The notes below the pieces were generated by a model. The model did not search any database and was not told where the DNA came from. It worked only from the letters and a program-made list of their open reading frames with translations. The position numbers and the translations under genes were made by a program. DNA of 33,220 nt from Gemmatimonadota bacterium (GTDB lineage: Bacteria; Gemmatimonadota; Gemmatimonadetes; Gemmatimonadales; GWC2-71-9), in NCBI GenBank assembly GCA_029863245.1, contig JAOTVV010000032.1, forward strand, positions 1 to 33,220. Reading direction: 5' to 3'. Position 1 is the first letter of the stretch. Every line of letters begins with the position of its first letter. Shown here piece by piece: positions 1 to 8,654 of this stretch.

Positions 1-29
1 GGGCCGTCGTCGCGTTCGCAGGGATCGGG

Positions 30-566
30 ATGGAGATCGTCCGACAGACTGACACTCAACTCGTGATCCGCCACGAGCCGTGGGCCGCCTGGCTGCTCAC
101 GAGCTTTGCCGCATTGATCGGTGTGCTCGTGACCGCGTATGGCACACTGGAGCGGCAGCCGCTAGTGTTCGTGCTGGGGCTGGCACTGATCGTGGTGCCG
201 CCCATTCTGGTTGGCATTCGAGCGCGAGTGGTGACGGCGACGTTCGACAAACAGGCGGACGAGGTCATTGTCTTGCGACGCGGGTTGATGGGCTCCGAGC
301 GGGTGACCGTCCAGATGCGTGACGTCGTCGAGGTCGATTTCTCAGAGTTCCGGTCCCGCATGCCCCGAACGGTGGTGGAGCGGTGGCTGCCGAAGCTGAC
401 GCACCAGTGCTTCGTCGTTCGCCTGGTACTGAACTCGGGACGAACGCTCTCGCTAATCGGCATGCGGAGCGGCGAGATGAGCCACCACTCGCAGCTCGCG
501 TCGGTCATGCGGTCGTTCCTGGGTCTCAGGGCATCCGGCGAGCTGCGAGTGGCGACGAATCAGTAG
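30..566 (+). CDS. Small two-helix membrane protein, unknown function
   Basis: The 178-residue protein has two adjacent hydrophobic segments, at roughly residues 18-37 and 42-62, followed by a soluble domain of about 115 residues rich in beta-forming sequence. This layout resembles bacterial PH-like membrane proteins, but I do not recognise a specific family. The ATG is preceded by an AGGGA ribosome site. It lies upstream of and in the same direction as the transporter gene, with a 111-base gap, so it is probably a separate unit. Nothing in it points to aromatic metabolism. The call as a real gene rests on the membrane pattern and on the good ribosome site; the function is unknown. Confidence 0.6.
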   Translation: MEIVRQTDTQLVIRHEPWAAWLLTSFAALIGVLVTAYGTLERQPLVFVLGLALIVVPPILVGIRARVVTATFDKQADEVIVLRRGLMGSERVTVQMRDVVEVDFSEFRSRMPRTVVERWLPKLTHQCFVVRLVLNSGRTLSLIGMRSGEMSHHSQLASVMRSFLGLRASGELRVATNQ

Positions 567-677
567 GCGGCTCGTCGCTCGCTGGCGCCGCTTTCGATCC
601 CCCGTATCTTCACCGAGACGCTCCCGGAGCCTTGGCCCGGTTCGGGCGCCTCTGATCTCTTTCCGGCAGACCTCCTC

Positions 678-2081
678 ATGGCCGCGGATGCACCGTCCGT
701 GACGGCACGTTCCGAGCGCTCCCCCGGCCTCCTCGCCCGCATCGGTCTCCGCACACCCGAGCAGCGCGCGTGGGCGATGTACGACTGGGCCAATTCGGCC
801 ATGATCGTCATCGTCGTGACGGCGGTGTTCCCGATCTTCTTCTCGTCCTACGCCGGCGCCGACCTGCCGCGCGCGACTGCCACGTTCCGCCACAGTATCG
901 CGACCACGATCGGCTTGACGATCATCGCGCTGCTCTCGCCGCTGCTCGGCGCCATCGCCGACTACAAGCCGCTCAAGAAGAAGATGTTGGGCGGGTTCCT
1001 GGCGCTCGGCGTCGTCGCCATCGCGCTCATGTTCTTCATTCCCCGTGGCGGGTGGCTCATTGGCGCGGTGCTCTTCGTGCTGGCCAACATCGGCGCGAAC
1101 GGGAGCTTCGTGTTCTACGACTCCCTGCTCCCGCACGTCGCGGACACGAGGGAGATCGACCGGGTGTCGACGGCGGGATACGCCCTGGGATACGTCGGCG
1201 GCGGACTGATTCTGCTCGTGAGCCTGGTCGCCATCCAGCGGCCGGATCTAGTCGGGCTCCCCTCGGGCGAGGGTCTCACGCCCGCGGAGGCGTCGCTACC
1301 GGCGCGGCTCGCCTTCGTGGCGACCGCCGTGTGGTGGGCGCTGTTTGCCATTCCCCTGTTTCGGCGGGTGCCGGAGCCCAAGGTGCGAGTCGTGGACGAC
1401 TCGGAGCGGCGGCTGGGCCCGGTGCGGGCCGCGGTTGGCCGGCTGCGAAGGACCTTTGGCGAGCTCCGGCGCTATCGGAACGCGTTCCTCCTGCTCGTCG
1501 CGTTTCTCATCTACAACGACGGCATTGGCACGATCATCCGGATGGCGGCCATCTATGGCGAAGAGATCGGGATCGAACGCGGCGCGCTGATCGGGGCAAT
1601 CGTGCTCGTCCAGTTCGTGGGGATCCCGTTTGCGTTTCTGTTTGGCCAGCTCGCCACCCGCATTGGCTCGAAGTCCGCGGTCTTCATGGGCCTCGCGGCG
1701 TACGTGGGCATCACGGTGGTCGGGTATTTCATGCGGACGGCGACCCACTTCTTCGTACTGGCCGCGCTCGTCGGCATGGTCCAGGGCGGCACGCAAGCGC
1801 TGAGCCGGTCGTTGTTCGGGAGCATGATCCCACGACACGAGTCGGGTGAGTTTTTCGGGCTGTTCGCCGTGTTCGAGAAATTCGCCGGGATCTTCGGTCC
1901 GGCGATCTTCGGCCTCATGCTGGCGCTTACCGGATCGAGTCGTAGTGCCATTCTGTCGATCGTCGTCTTCTTCGTCGTCGGAGCGATCCTGCTCACCCTG
2001 GTGAACGTCGACGATGGCCGGCGAGTGGCGCGGGAGGCGGAGCGGTCGGTCGCTGTGCCCCCAAGCCCAACGACCGCCTAG
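678..2081 (+). CDS. MFS transporter, UMF1 (Atg22-like) family
   Basis: The 467-residue protein has about twelve hydrophobic segments and a central charged loop around residues 235-265, the usual two-halves layout of major facilitator proteins. The N-terminal stretch AWAMYDWANSA is typical of the UMF1/Atg22-like family (known for the family), as is the conserved ADYKPLKKK loop after the second or third helix. It sits in the inner membrane. Substrates of bacterial members are mostly undefined, so I assign none; uptake or export of an aromatic acid is possible given the nearby benzoyl-CoA genes but is not shown. The ATG at 678 lacks a strong ribosome site. The gene ends before a separate small membrane protein gene. 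Confidence 0.85.
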   Translation: MAADAPSVTARSERSPGLLARIGLRTPEQRAWAMYDWANSAMIVIVVTAVFPIFFSSYAGADLPRATATFRHSIATTIGLTIIALLSPLLGAIADYKPLKKKMLGGFLALGVVAIALMFFIPRGGWLIGAVLFVLANIGANGSFVFYDSLLPHVADTREIDRVSTAGYALGYVGGGLILLVSLVAIQRPDLVGLPSGEGLTPAEASLPARLAFVATAVWWALFAIPLFRRVPEPKVRVVDDSERRLGPVRAAVGRLRRTFGELRRYRNAFLLLVAFLIYNDGIGTIIRMAAIYGEEIGIERGALIGAIVLVQFVGIPFAFLFGQLATRIGSKSAVFMGLAAYVGITVVGYFMRTATHFFVLAALVGMVQGGTQALSRSLFGSMIPRHESGEFFGLFAVFEKFAGIFGPAIFGLMLALTGSSRSAILSIVVFFVVGAILLTLVNVDDGRRVAREAERSVAVPPSPTTA

Positions 2082-2174
2082 GCGGCGTGCGGCGCTCGTC
2101 GCACGCTGGTCTCACCGCGGCGACGGGATATCTTCGAAGCACCAGGCCCTCATTCACGACGTGAAGGTGGCGCC

Positions 2175-2558
2175 ATGACTCTCGAGCAGGGATTTCTCTG
2201 GGTAGTTGCCGTGGGGTTCGCGGCCATCGGGGTGGGCTTTCTCTCGGCTCCGGTGGCGTGGGCGCGCTACATCGAGATCCTCGTCCCAACGCCCACCGCG
2301 CGCACGGACCTGCGTGCCACGTATGGCGGGTTCGTGCTCGCGTTCGGGGTCTTCCTCGGCGTGAGCGCGCTGTGGCCCGACTGGACGCGTGCGGGCTTGG
2401 CCGCTGCCGGCCTGGCCCTTGCCGGGGTCGCGGCGGGTCGGCTCATCGGCATCCTCGTCGAGGGCGTGGCGAGCCGACTGATGTATGTGTTTCTATTCAT
2501 CGAGATCACCGGGGCGGTACTGGCGTTCTACGCGCTGGTACACCACGGGCGGCTGTGA
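2175..2558 (+). CDS. DUF4345-like small membrane protein
   Basis: The 127-residue protein has four hydrophobic segments (about residues 5-25, 50-67, 72-92 and 102-122) joined by short loops. The segment around DLRATYGGFVLAFGVFLG resembles the conserved RATYGG motif of DUF4345 membrane proteins, a family of unknown function. The ATG follows a GAAGG ribosome site at good spacing. It lies between the transporter and the thiolase operon, with about 93 bases before it and about 80 bases after it up to the leader ORF. It may be unrelated to either neighbour. Confidence 0.65.
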   Translation: MTLEQGFLWVVAVGFAAIGVGFLSAPVAWARYIEILVPTPTARTDLRATYGGFVLAFGVFLGVSALWPDWTRAGLAAAGLALAGVAAGRLIGILVEGVASRLMYVFLFIEITGAVLAFYALVHHGRL

Positions 2559-2636
2559 TCGTCCCCGCGCGGCCACATTCGACGCGGCCCATGGTCGCCG
2601 GCTAGGCCGCGCGGTTAGCTTAAGGAGCAGTCCGGC

Positions 2637-2702
2637 GTGACGCGGACGGGATTCCGGCGCTCCGTCAGTGCGCTCTCACCCCAAGCACTCACATCGTCGT
2701 GA
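2637..2702 (+). CDS. Possible 21-residue leader ORF before the thiolase gene
   Basis: A GTG at 2637 follows an AAGGAG ribosome site (2622-2627) at about nine bases. The frame runs 21 codons (MTRTGFRRSVSALSPQALTS...) and its TGA at 2700-2702 overlaps the GTG start of the thiolase gene (2699) as GTGA. The thiolase start itself has no visible ribosome site, so coupling from this leader would explain how it is translated. The overlap geometry matches other coupled junctions in this window. The peptide has no recognisable domain. It could be a chance frame, and the true thiolase start could instead be the ATG at 2717. Confidence 0.35.
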   Translation: MTRTGFRRSVSALSPQALTSS

Positions 2703-3904
2703 CGAAGCCCTCATCGATGTTCGGCAAAGCCCGAATCCCCTACGGCACGTGGGGCAGCAGCTACTTCCCCGCGTGGCAGACGTCCGCCCTCGCCGAGGTC
2801 AATATCGGGCAGTTCGCGGGCGAGGCGATGAACCGGATTCTGGGTCTGCGGCAGGTTCCGACCAACACGCTCGATTATCTGGTCATCGGCTCCACCATTC
2901 CCTGGCACTGGAAGTTCTGGAATGCGCCGCTCGTGGCGAGTTGCATGGGTCACCGGGTTCCGGGCTTTCACATGGAGCAGGCGTGTGCCACGGGACTGCA
3001 GGCAGTGCTCCTCGCCGGGGCGGAGGTCGATACGGGTGCGCACGACGTGGTGGGTGTGCTCACGTTCGACCGCACCAGTGATTCGCCGGTTGGTGTGTTT
3101 CCCGAGCGACGGGCGCACGAGCGGACCCTGCCGATCAGCGACGTGTGGGACAACTTCGGGTTCGATCCCGCCACCGGGAACGCCATGATCACCACGGCGG
3201 GCTTGGCCGCGCGCAAATACAAGATCGATCGCCAAGAAGTGGACGAGGTCGCGCTGTACCGGCACGAGCAGTACTTCGAGGCGAAAGGGTCGGGCTTTCT
3301 CGACCGCGTGCTCGTGCCGCTCGAGGTGTTGAACCTCCAGGGTCGCCCGCTCGGACGAATCGACGACGACCTCGGCGTGCGGAAGCTGACGCTCGAGGGG
3401 CTGCGCGCCATGCGGGAGCTGGACACCTGCGTGACAGGCGGTACGCAGACCCACGCGTCCGATGGCATGGCGTCGCTCCTAGTGACGACGCGTGGGCGGG
3501 CGAAGGAGCTGAGTCCGCGACCGGAGATCGACATCCGGTTCGTGGCAAAGTCGGTCGTGCGCACCCAGCCGAGCCTGATGCCGGAAGCGCCGGCCCTGGC
3601 AGTCAAAAAGCTGCTCGGGGATACGGGTCTCACGATGGCCGACATGATCGTGGTGAAGAACCACAACCCGTTTGCCGTGAACGATGCCGTGTTCACCCGC
3701 GTCATGGACTTCGATTGGAAGAAGATGAATACGACGGGTAGCTCGCTGGTGTGGGGTCACCCACAAGGTCCGACGCTCACACGCATCGTGATCGAGGCGC
3801 TCGAGGAGGCCGTCGACCTCGGGGGTGGCTACGTGCTGGTCTTCGGGTGCGCCGCCGGGGACGTGGGTATTGCGGCGATTCTGAAGGTGTCGGAAGGAGC
3901 GTGA
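2699..3904 (+). CDS. Thiolase (acetyl-CoA C-acyltransferase family)
   Basis: The 401-residue length fits the thiolase family, which cleaves 3-oxoacyl-CoA with CoA to give acetyl-CoA and a shortened acyl-CoA. The nucleophile is in MEQACATG (Cys96), and the C-terminal half has VKNHNPFAVND (321-331), WGHPQGP (His354) and FGCAAGDVG (Cys384). These match the Asn, His and second Cys positions of the family, though NHNPF and GSSLVWGHPQG differ from the usual NEAF and GGAIALGHP, so this is a divergent member. The start is taken as GTG at 2699, overlapping the leader ORF; ATG at 2717 is the alternative. Four bases separate it from the dehydrogenase/crotonase gene, so the two form an operon and probably act in the same beta-oxidation steps, for example on 3-oxopimeloyl-CoA (inference). 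Confidence 0.85.
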   Translation: MTKPSSMFGKARIPYGTWGSSYFPAWQTSALAEVNIGQFAGEAMNRILGLRQVPTNTLDYLVIGSTIPWHWKFWNAPLVASCMGHRVPGFHMEQACATGLQAVLLAGAEVDTGAHDVVGVLTFDRTSDSPVGVFPERRAHERTLPISDVWDNFGFDPATGNAMITTAGLAARKYKIDRQEVDEVALYRHEQYFEAKGSGFLDRVLVPLEVLNLQGRPLGRIDDDLGVRKLTLEGLRAMRELDTCVTGGTQTHASDGMASLLVTTRGRAKELSPRPEIDIRFVAKSVVRTQPSLMPEAPALAVKKLLGDTGLTMADMIVVKNHNPFAVNDAVFTRVMDFDWKKMNTTGSSLVWGHPQGPTLTRIVIEALEEAVDLGGGYVLVFGCAAGDVGIAAILKVSEGA

Positions 3905-3908
3905 GGGG

Positions 3909-5996
3909 ATGACCACGGGGATGAGACAGCCGACCCTCCAGACGATTGGGCTGGGAAACGTTCTCGACCTGTTCAAGAACGGTCGGCCGCCGGCCGACGT
4001 GGGAGAATTGGTGGACCGCGTGTTCGGGCCGGCCGCGGGTCGCGGCGCCATGGTGATCTCGGGTGCCAACGGGATCGTCGGCGCGGGGAAGACCATGCAG
4101 TTGGGCTCTCGGCTCGAGCCATACGGTGTGCGAATCGTGGCGCTCGACTTTCCCAACGCCCCCGACGGGATCGGTGGGCAGTATCCCGGCCTCGTGCAGG
4201 CGTTCGGACCCGACGGGGCGGCGCGCATCATGGCCAACATCGTCCGGCTCACGTACGACGGGAAGCACCTCCCGCCGGAGCTGGCCAATCTGAAGCCGCG
4301 CTTCCTGCTCGAGGCGATCCCGGAGATCCTCGAGGTGAAGCGCGCGCACTACCGAGTCTTCCGGGAGGCGTTTTCCGAGATCGAGATCCGGTCGGTGACC
4401 TCGGGCTTCCCCAGCGCCGAGTTGGGTGTCGGGATTGCGCATCCGGCGTTCCCCCACGAGATCAACAAGGTGTGGGAGATCGTCGAGCCCAAGCCGTCGG
4501 CGTTCACGCAGCTGCTCTGGGCGCTTGGGCTCATTCCCGTGCCGGTGAGCGACCACTGGTCGTTCGTGTTGGACGTGTTGTTCTGCGGGTTCACGCTCGC
4601 GGGACTTCGGTATCACCACGCGCGCAACATGCCGTACTGGAAGGTCGACAAGTTCGCGCGCAAGCTCGCAGGACCCAACCCGTTTCGCGCGCACGACGCC
4701 ATCGGTGCCAAGGGTGCGAACTTCCTCACGTGGTCGTGCCTCCATCACTTGGCGGAGCAGTACGGTGAGGTGTTCCGGCCGACACCGGAGCTGGAGGCGC
4801 ACAAGGACAGCGGGCAGGACTGGTATCCGCCCAATCACTTCCGCCCGTTGGTGAACTGGTCGTTGGACGACGACGACGAGGAGGAATTCCGCACGTGGCT
4901 CCTGGGACCGGTGTACCAGATGACGAGCCTCATGTTGCACGAAAAGCGGGCACACCTCGCGCATCTGAACGCTATCGGGGAGCTGTGTGCCCAATTCCGT
5001 CGCGGTGTGCTTGCCCTGATGCGGGAAGCCGGGCCCGACGGTGTTGTCGAGACCGTCACGGCCTATCATCGCCTCCATCCCGCGGCAGCGAAGAGCGCGT
5101 GGCATCCCAAGGCGATTGGCGGCATGGACACCCCGGACTGGCAGCAGCTCTACGTGAACGCCGAGCACGACGGCACCGTCGGGCTGGTGACGATCAGCCG
5201 GGAGTCGTACAACCGCGACGTCGATGCGGAGTTGAACCGGGCGCTCGACTGGCTCACCGCCGCGAGGATCGACCGGGTGATCGTGACCGGCGATTTCCAC
5301 CTGTCCACGCAGATGGTGGGCGCCGACACCGCGGAGTTCTATCCCGCGCTGGAGCGCGAGGAAGACGGTGAGCGGATCGCCGGCGGCTGGTCCCGCACGG
5401 CGCGCAGACTCCACGACGACTTTGCCGTGTCGGTGGGCTTCATTGCCGGCAAGCGAGCGTTGGGCGGCATGCTGGAACTCCTGGCGCATTGCCACTTTCT
5501 CGTAGCGGTCGAGGGCGCCTCCCTGGGGTTTCCCGAGGTGACCCTTCCGGTCGTGCCCGGAATGGAGGCGTGCCACTGGCCGTTCCGCAGAGTGGGTGAG
5601 GCCGATCGGCACAAGCTGGTGCACCTCCTCCTGAGTGGGCGTCCGGTGCGCGCCCCCGAAGCGGTAGGATGGCTGATCGACTATGCAGGGCCGCTGGACG
5701 AGGCCCTTGGCACGGCCTGGAAGATTGCAGGCGGGGGCAAGCACGGCGTCACGCAGCGCAAGCTCGTGGCTGGAAAGGTCCAGGTGCCGGCTGACGTGAG
5801 TGGGCTCCCGCCGGCTGGTGCCCCGGAGACCGATGCGGGTCGCAAGGCCATCATGGAGTGCATCCAGCGCTCCTGCGGGGTTCCGCTCGACGAGGCGCTG
5901 GCGCTCCAGGCCAAGTTGTCGGCGGAGTTCATGGTGTCAGACGCGTGCCGCTCGGGTGTCGTAGGAGCGGACTACCAAAGGACGGTCAACGTATGA
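3909..5996 (+). CDS. Fused 3-hydroxyacyl-CoA dehydrogenase / enoyl-CoA hydratase
   Basis: The 695-residue protein has an N-terminal NAD-binding 3-hydroxyacyl-CoA dehydrogenase-like part (about 45-330) and a C-terminal crotonase part (about 415-640). The nucleotide loop is the unusual GANGIVGAGKTMQLG (52-66). TSGFPS and GIAHPAF (His178) correspond to the family's catalytic Ser and His segments. In the crotonase half, ALGGMLEL carries Glu523 and GFPEVTLP carries Glu543, matching the two catalytic glutamates of enoyl-CoA hydratase. The order, dehydrogenase first, is opposite to FadB and like FadN. The ATG follows GGAAGGAG in the end of the thiolase gene, and its stop overlaps the next start as ATGA. 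It likely hydrates and oxidises enoyl-CoA intermediates of the ring-cleavage product. Whether the dehydrogenase half is active is uncertain because it is divergent. Confidence 0.75.
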   Translation: MTTGMRQPTLQTIGLGNVLDLFKNGRPPADVGELVDRVFGPAAGRGAMVISGANGIVGAGKTMQLGSRLEPYGVRIVALDFPNAPDGIGGQYPGLVQAFGPDGAARIMANIVRLTYDGKHLPPELANLKPRFLLEAIPEILEVKRAHYRVFREAFSEIEIRSVTSGFPSAELGVGIAHPAFPHEINKVWEIVEPKPSAFTQLLWALGLIPVPVSDHWSFVLDVLFCGFTLAGLRYHHARNMPYWKVDKFARKLAGPNPFRAHDAIGAKGANFLTWSCLHHLAEQYGEVFRPTPELEAHKDSGQDWYPPNHFRPLVNWSLDDDDEEEFRTWLLGPVYQMTSLMLHEKRAHLAHLNAIGELCAQFRRGVLALMREAGPDGVVETVTAYHRLHPAAAKSAWHPKAIGGMDTPDWQQLYVNAEHDGTVGLVTISRESYNRDVDAELNRALDWLTAARIDRVIVTGDFHLSTQMVGADTAEFYPALEREEDGERIAGGWSRTARRLHDDFAVSVGFIAGKRALGGMLELLAHCHFLVAVEGASLGFPEVTLPVVPGMEACHWPFRRVGEADRHKLVHLLLSGRPVRAPEAVGWLIDYAGPLDEALGTAWKIAGGGKHGVTQRKLVAGKVQVPADVSGLPPAGAPETDAGRKAIMECIQRSCGVPLDEALALQAKLSAEFMVSDACRSGVVGADYQRTVNV

Positions 5997-6271
5997 GCAG
6001 ATCGAAACCGAGAAGCGGCTATCGGCGACCGGCCGGGCTGGTCGGCTGCGCGGTCCTCCTAGCTGCTGTCGCGTTCACCGCGTGCGGTGATGACATCGCG
6101 GGATCGGGCAACGCGCCCGCCGATCACACGATCAACCAGAGCGGCGCCATGCACAGGCCGGGGCTCAACGATCCCGTGGTGAACTGCACGGCGTGCCACG
6201 GTGCCGACCTCATGGGCGGCTTGAGTGGGCAACCGTCGTGCTTCACCTGCCACGGGAAGCGGTGGAACTGA
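5993..6271 (+). CDS. Tiny diheme c-type cytochrome lipoprotein
   Basis: The 92-residue protein begins with a basic N-terminus and a hydrophobic segment ending in AVAFTAC (Cys31), a probable lipoprotein signal. The mature part of about 60 residues holds two heme c sites, CTACHG (Cys65, Cys68, His69) and CFTCHG (Cys83, Cys86, His87), separated by ADLMGGLSGQPS. It would be a membrane-anchored periplasmic electron carrier. Its ATG overlaps the stop of the dehydrogenase/crotonase gene by four bases, so it is translated as part of that operon. The two-heme module resembles repeats in larger multiheme proteins (recollection of the style, not a search). Its partner is unknown. The frame closes 27 bases before the convergent iorB gene ends. 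Confidence 0.75.
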   Translation: MSRSKPRSGYRRPAGLVGCAVLLAAVAFTACGDDIAGSGNAPADHTINQSGAMHRPGLNDPVVNCTACHGADLMGGLSGQPSCFTCHGKRWN

Positions 6272-6298
6272 CCGAGCCACTGCCGCCAAGTCGAGCCC

Positions 6299-6922
6299 TC
6301 ACGGACTCGACGACGTCGCGTCCGGTAGTGCGGTCGAGCCTCCGGCCCGCGTGAGGGCGGTACGGCCGGCCGCGAACGCGCGGCGATTCAACTCGAGCAA
6401 CCGGGTCGGAACGCGCTCCTCGAGCGTCCGTTCCCATACCTCGCCCGGGATCTCCAGGAATTCGGCCAGGGCGCCCAGCAACACCGCGTTGGCCGCGCGG
6501 TAGTTGCCCAACTCCAGCGCCGTGCGGGTAGCGTCGAGCATGACGACGCGGAAGCCCTGTTGCCCGAGAAAGCCCATCGCGTTCTCGGGGTAGGGACGCT
6601 CGTCGGCCACGCGGATCGGCTCCACCCGATGATCGTTGACCAGGACCGTGCCGGTGGGCTTCACGAAGTGCGCGTACCGAAGTGCTTCGAGCTGCTCCAG
6701 CGCGAGCATATAGTCCACGCTGCCACGGGGGGCCATGGGGGAGTAGACACGTTCCCCGAACCTCACGTGGCTGAACACCGAGCCGCCCCGCTGGGCGACG
6801 CCGTGAAACTCCCCCTGCTTGACGTCGTAGCCAGCGGTCATTGCGGCCATGGCAAGGAGTTCACTGGCCAGGATGGTACCCTGTCCGCCGACGCCGGCGA
6901 TCAGCACGTTGGTCACTGGCAT
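6299..6922 (-). CDS. iorB: 2-oxoacid:ferredoxin oxidoreductase, beta (gamma-like) subunit, indolepyruvate type
   Basis: The 207-residue protein matches the IorB family: a Rossmann-like start with IAGVGGQGTILAS, then YDVKQGEFHGVAQRGGSV, the conserved QRGG segment that shapes the active site in this superfamily, and NAVLLGAL in the second half. With IorA it oxidatively decarboxylates a 2-oxoacid to acyl-CoA, reducing ferredoxin. The ATG at 6922 lies one base beyond the iorA stop, so the two are translationally linked. The C-terminal 25 residues or so are an Ala/Ser-rich tail. Substrate cannot be read from sequence: arylpyruvate is the namesake, 2-oxoglutarate or a branched 2-oxoacid are alternatives. 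Confidence 0.82.
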   Translation of the reverse strand: MPVTNVLIAGVGGQGTILASELLAMAAMTAGYDVKQGEFHGVAQRGGSVFSHVRFGERVYSPMAPRGSVDYMLALEQLEALRYAHFVKPTGTVLVNDHRVEPIRVADERPYPENAMGFLGQQGFRVVMLDATRTALELGNYRAANAVLLGALAEFLEIPGEVWERTLEERVPTRLLELNRRAFAAGRTALTRAGGSTALPDATSSSP

Positions 6923-6923
6923 C

Positions 6924-8654
6924 TCATGCCACCTCGGCGGCGACAATGGCGTCGACCGGGCACAATTGTGCGCACAGCGAGCACCCGACGCACTCCCAGT
7001 CATGGATCCGAGGGCCGTCGTCCTCCCACACGAGGGCGGGACACCCCGACTCCATGCATTCCTCACACACGATGCACTCGTCGAGCACGACCGTGTACGG
7101 TGTACGCTGTTCCGCCTTCTCCACCGGGAGCAGCCGGCAGTGGCGCCGTGCGATGATCGCCGCCGGCCCCGAGTGTTCGAGCCCGGCGCGGATCGCGCGC
7201 TCCGTGGACTCCAGATCCCACGGATCCACGACCTCCACGTGCTGCACCCCGATGGCCCGAATCAGCGCTTCGTAGTTGACCGCGGGAGCCGTATCGCCCT
7301 TGAGCGTGTGACCGGTGCCGGGGTGTTCCTGGTGCCCCGTCATGCCCGTGGTGCCGTTGTCCAGCAGCACCATCGTCGTCGGGACCCGATTGTAGACCGC
7401 GCTCACCAGGCCCGGCAGGCCACTGTGCAGGAACGTCGAGTCTCCGATCACCGCTACCACCCGTTCTTCACCCGCGCGGTGGAACCCCGTAGCATTGGCG
7501 ATGCTGGCTCCCATGCAGAAGGTGGTATGGATCGCTTCGTAGGGCGGGAGACATCCGAGGGTATAGCAGCCGATATCTCCCGTGACCAGCACTCCGAGCT
7601 TCTTGAGCGCGTTGAACACGCCGCGGTGCGGGCACCCGGCGCACAACACTGGTGGGCGCGGCAGGATGGCGATGTCCGTGCTGAAGTCGGGTCGCACCGG
7701 CGCCCCCGTCAGGCCCGCCTTCACCAGATCGGCGCTCAGTTCTCCGACGTTGGTGAACCGTGCCTTCCCGATCACATTGCGGATCCCGAAGCTCGCCAGC
7801 TCCTGTTCGACGAAGCCCTCGCTCTCTTCCACCACGAAGACGGTGTCGAACCGGCGACAGAACTCCTCGAGTCGGCGCCGAGGCAACGGATAGAGCATCC
7901 CCAGCTTGAAGACCGTTGCGTTGGGACACACCTCCTTCACGTACTGATACGGGATCCCGTGGGTAACGATCCCGATCGGGTCGCTGCCCTCGTCGACGAC
8001 GTTGCCCTGGAACTCCTCCGTGAATTCCCTGAGTCGGGCGAGCTTGTCCTCCAGTTCCACGCGGCGGAAGCGGGCGTATACCGGGATGGCGAACTGACTC
8101 ACCTGTCGTGAGAACGGCTGTCGGTCCGCCTCGCGCCGCTCACCCGGCTCCACGCGGCTGCGTGTGTGGGCCAGGCGGGTAGTGCTCCGCAGCATGACCG
8201 GCGTGCGAAACCGTTCACTCAACTCGAATGCCGCGGCCGTGAACCGTCGAGCCTCCGCGGCGTCCGCGGGCTCGAGGATCGGCACCTTCGCGACCTTGGC
8301 GAAGTAGCGGCTGTCCTGCTCGTTCTGTGAGGAGTACATGCCGGGGTCGTCGGCAACGAGCACGACGAAGCCCGCATTGGTGCCGGCGTAGGGGAAGACC
8401 ATGAAGGGATCGGCGGCCACGTTGAGGCCCACATGTTTCATGGTCACCATGCTGCGGGCGCCGCCCAGCGCCGCGCCCATCGCTTCCTCGAAGGCCACCT
8501 TCTCGTTGGTGGCCCAGTGGGCGTCCACTTCCTCGTATTCGGCCAGCCGCTCCAGCACCTCGGTGCTCGGCGTGCCGGGGTAGCCGGCCGCGAACGCCAC
8601 GCCGGCTTCCCACGCGCCGAGGGCCATGGCCTCGTTGCCGGACATGAGTCTCAC
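6924..8654 (-). CDS. iorA: 2-oxoacid:ferredoxin oxidoreductase, alpha subunit, indolepyruvate type
   Basis: The protein of about 576 residues starts with SGNEAMALGAWEAGV and AAGYPGTPSTEV, the usual IorA N-terminus. The middle has CAGCPHRGVF, then the thiamine diphosphate motif GDSTFLHSG followed by VLLDNGTTGMTG. The C-terminal 50 residues hold two [4Fe-4S] sites: Cys527, 530, 533, 538 and Cys555, 558, 561, 565. I chose GTG at 8654 because GGGAGGG lies nine bases ahead and the codon overlaps the stop of the transglutaminase-like gene as GTGA; ATG at 8645 is the alternative. It acts in the cytoplasm with IorB. Next to a reductase that needs low-potential electrons, its ferredoxin output may be the point (inference); in Thauera that role is known for 2-oxoglutarate:ferredoxin oxidoreductase. 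Confidence 0.87.
   Translation of the reverse strand: MRLMSGNEAMALGAWEAGVAFAAGYPGTPSTEVLERLAEYEEVDAHWATNEKVAFEEAMGAALGGARSMVTMKHVGLNVAADPFMVFPYAGTNAGFVVLVADDPGMYSSQNEQDSRYFAKVAKVPILEPADAAEARRFTAAAFELSERFRTPVMLRSTTRLAHTRSRVEPGERREADRQPFSRQVSQFAIPVYARFRRVELEDKLARLREFTEEFQGNVVDEGSDPIGIVTHGIPYQYVKEVCPNATVFKLGMLYPLPRRRLEEFCRRFDTVFVVEESEGFVEQELASFGIRNVIGKARFTNVGELSADLVKAGLTGAPVRPDFSTDIAILPRPPVLCAGCPHRGVFNALKKLGVLVTGDIGCYTLGCLPPYEAIHTTFCMGASIANATGFHRAGEERVVAVIGDSTFLHSGLPGLVSAVYNRVPTTMVLLDNGTTGMTGHQEHPGTGHTLKGDTAPAVNYEALIRAIGVQHVEVVDPWDLESTERAIRAGLEHSGPAAIIARRHCRLLPVEKAEQRTPYTVVLDECIVCEECMESGCPALVWEDDGPRIHDWECVGCSLCAQLCPVDAIVAAEVA

Noticed and set aside
3777..5744. A 655-codon open frame on the minus strand opposite the dehydrogenase/crotonase gene
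   Set aside because: Composition is shadow-like and the plus-strand protein has identifiable catalytic motifs.
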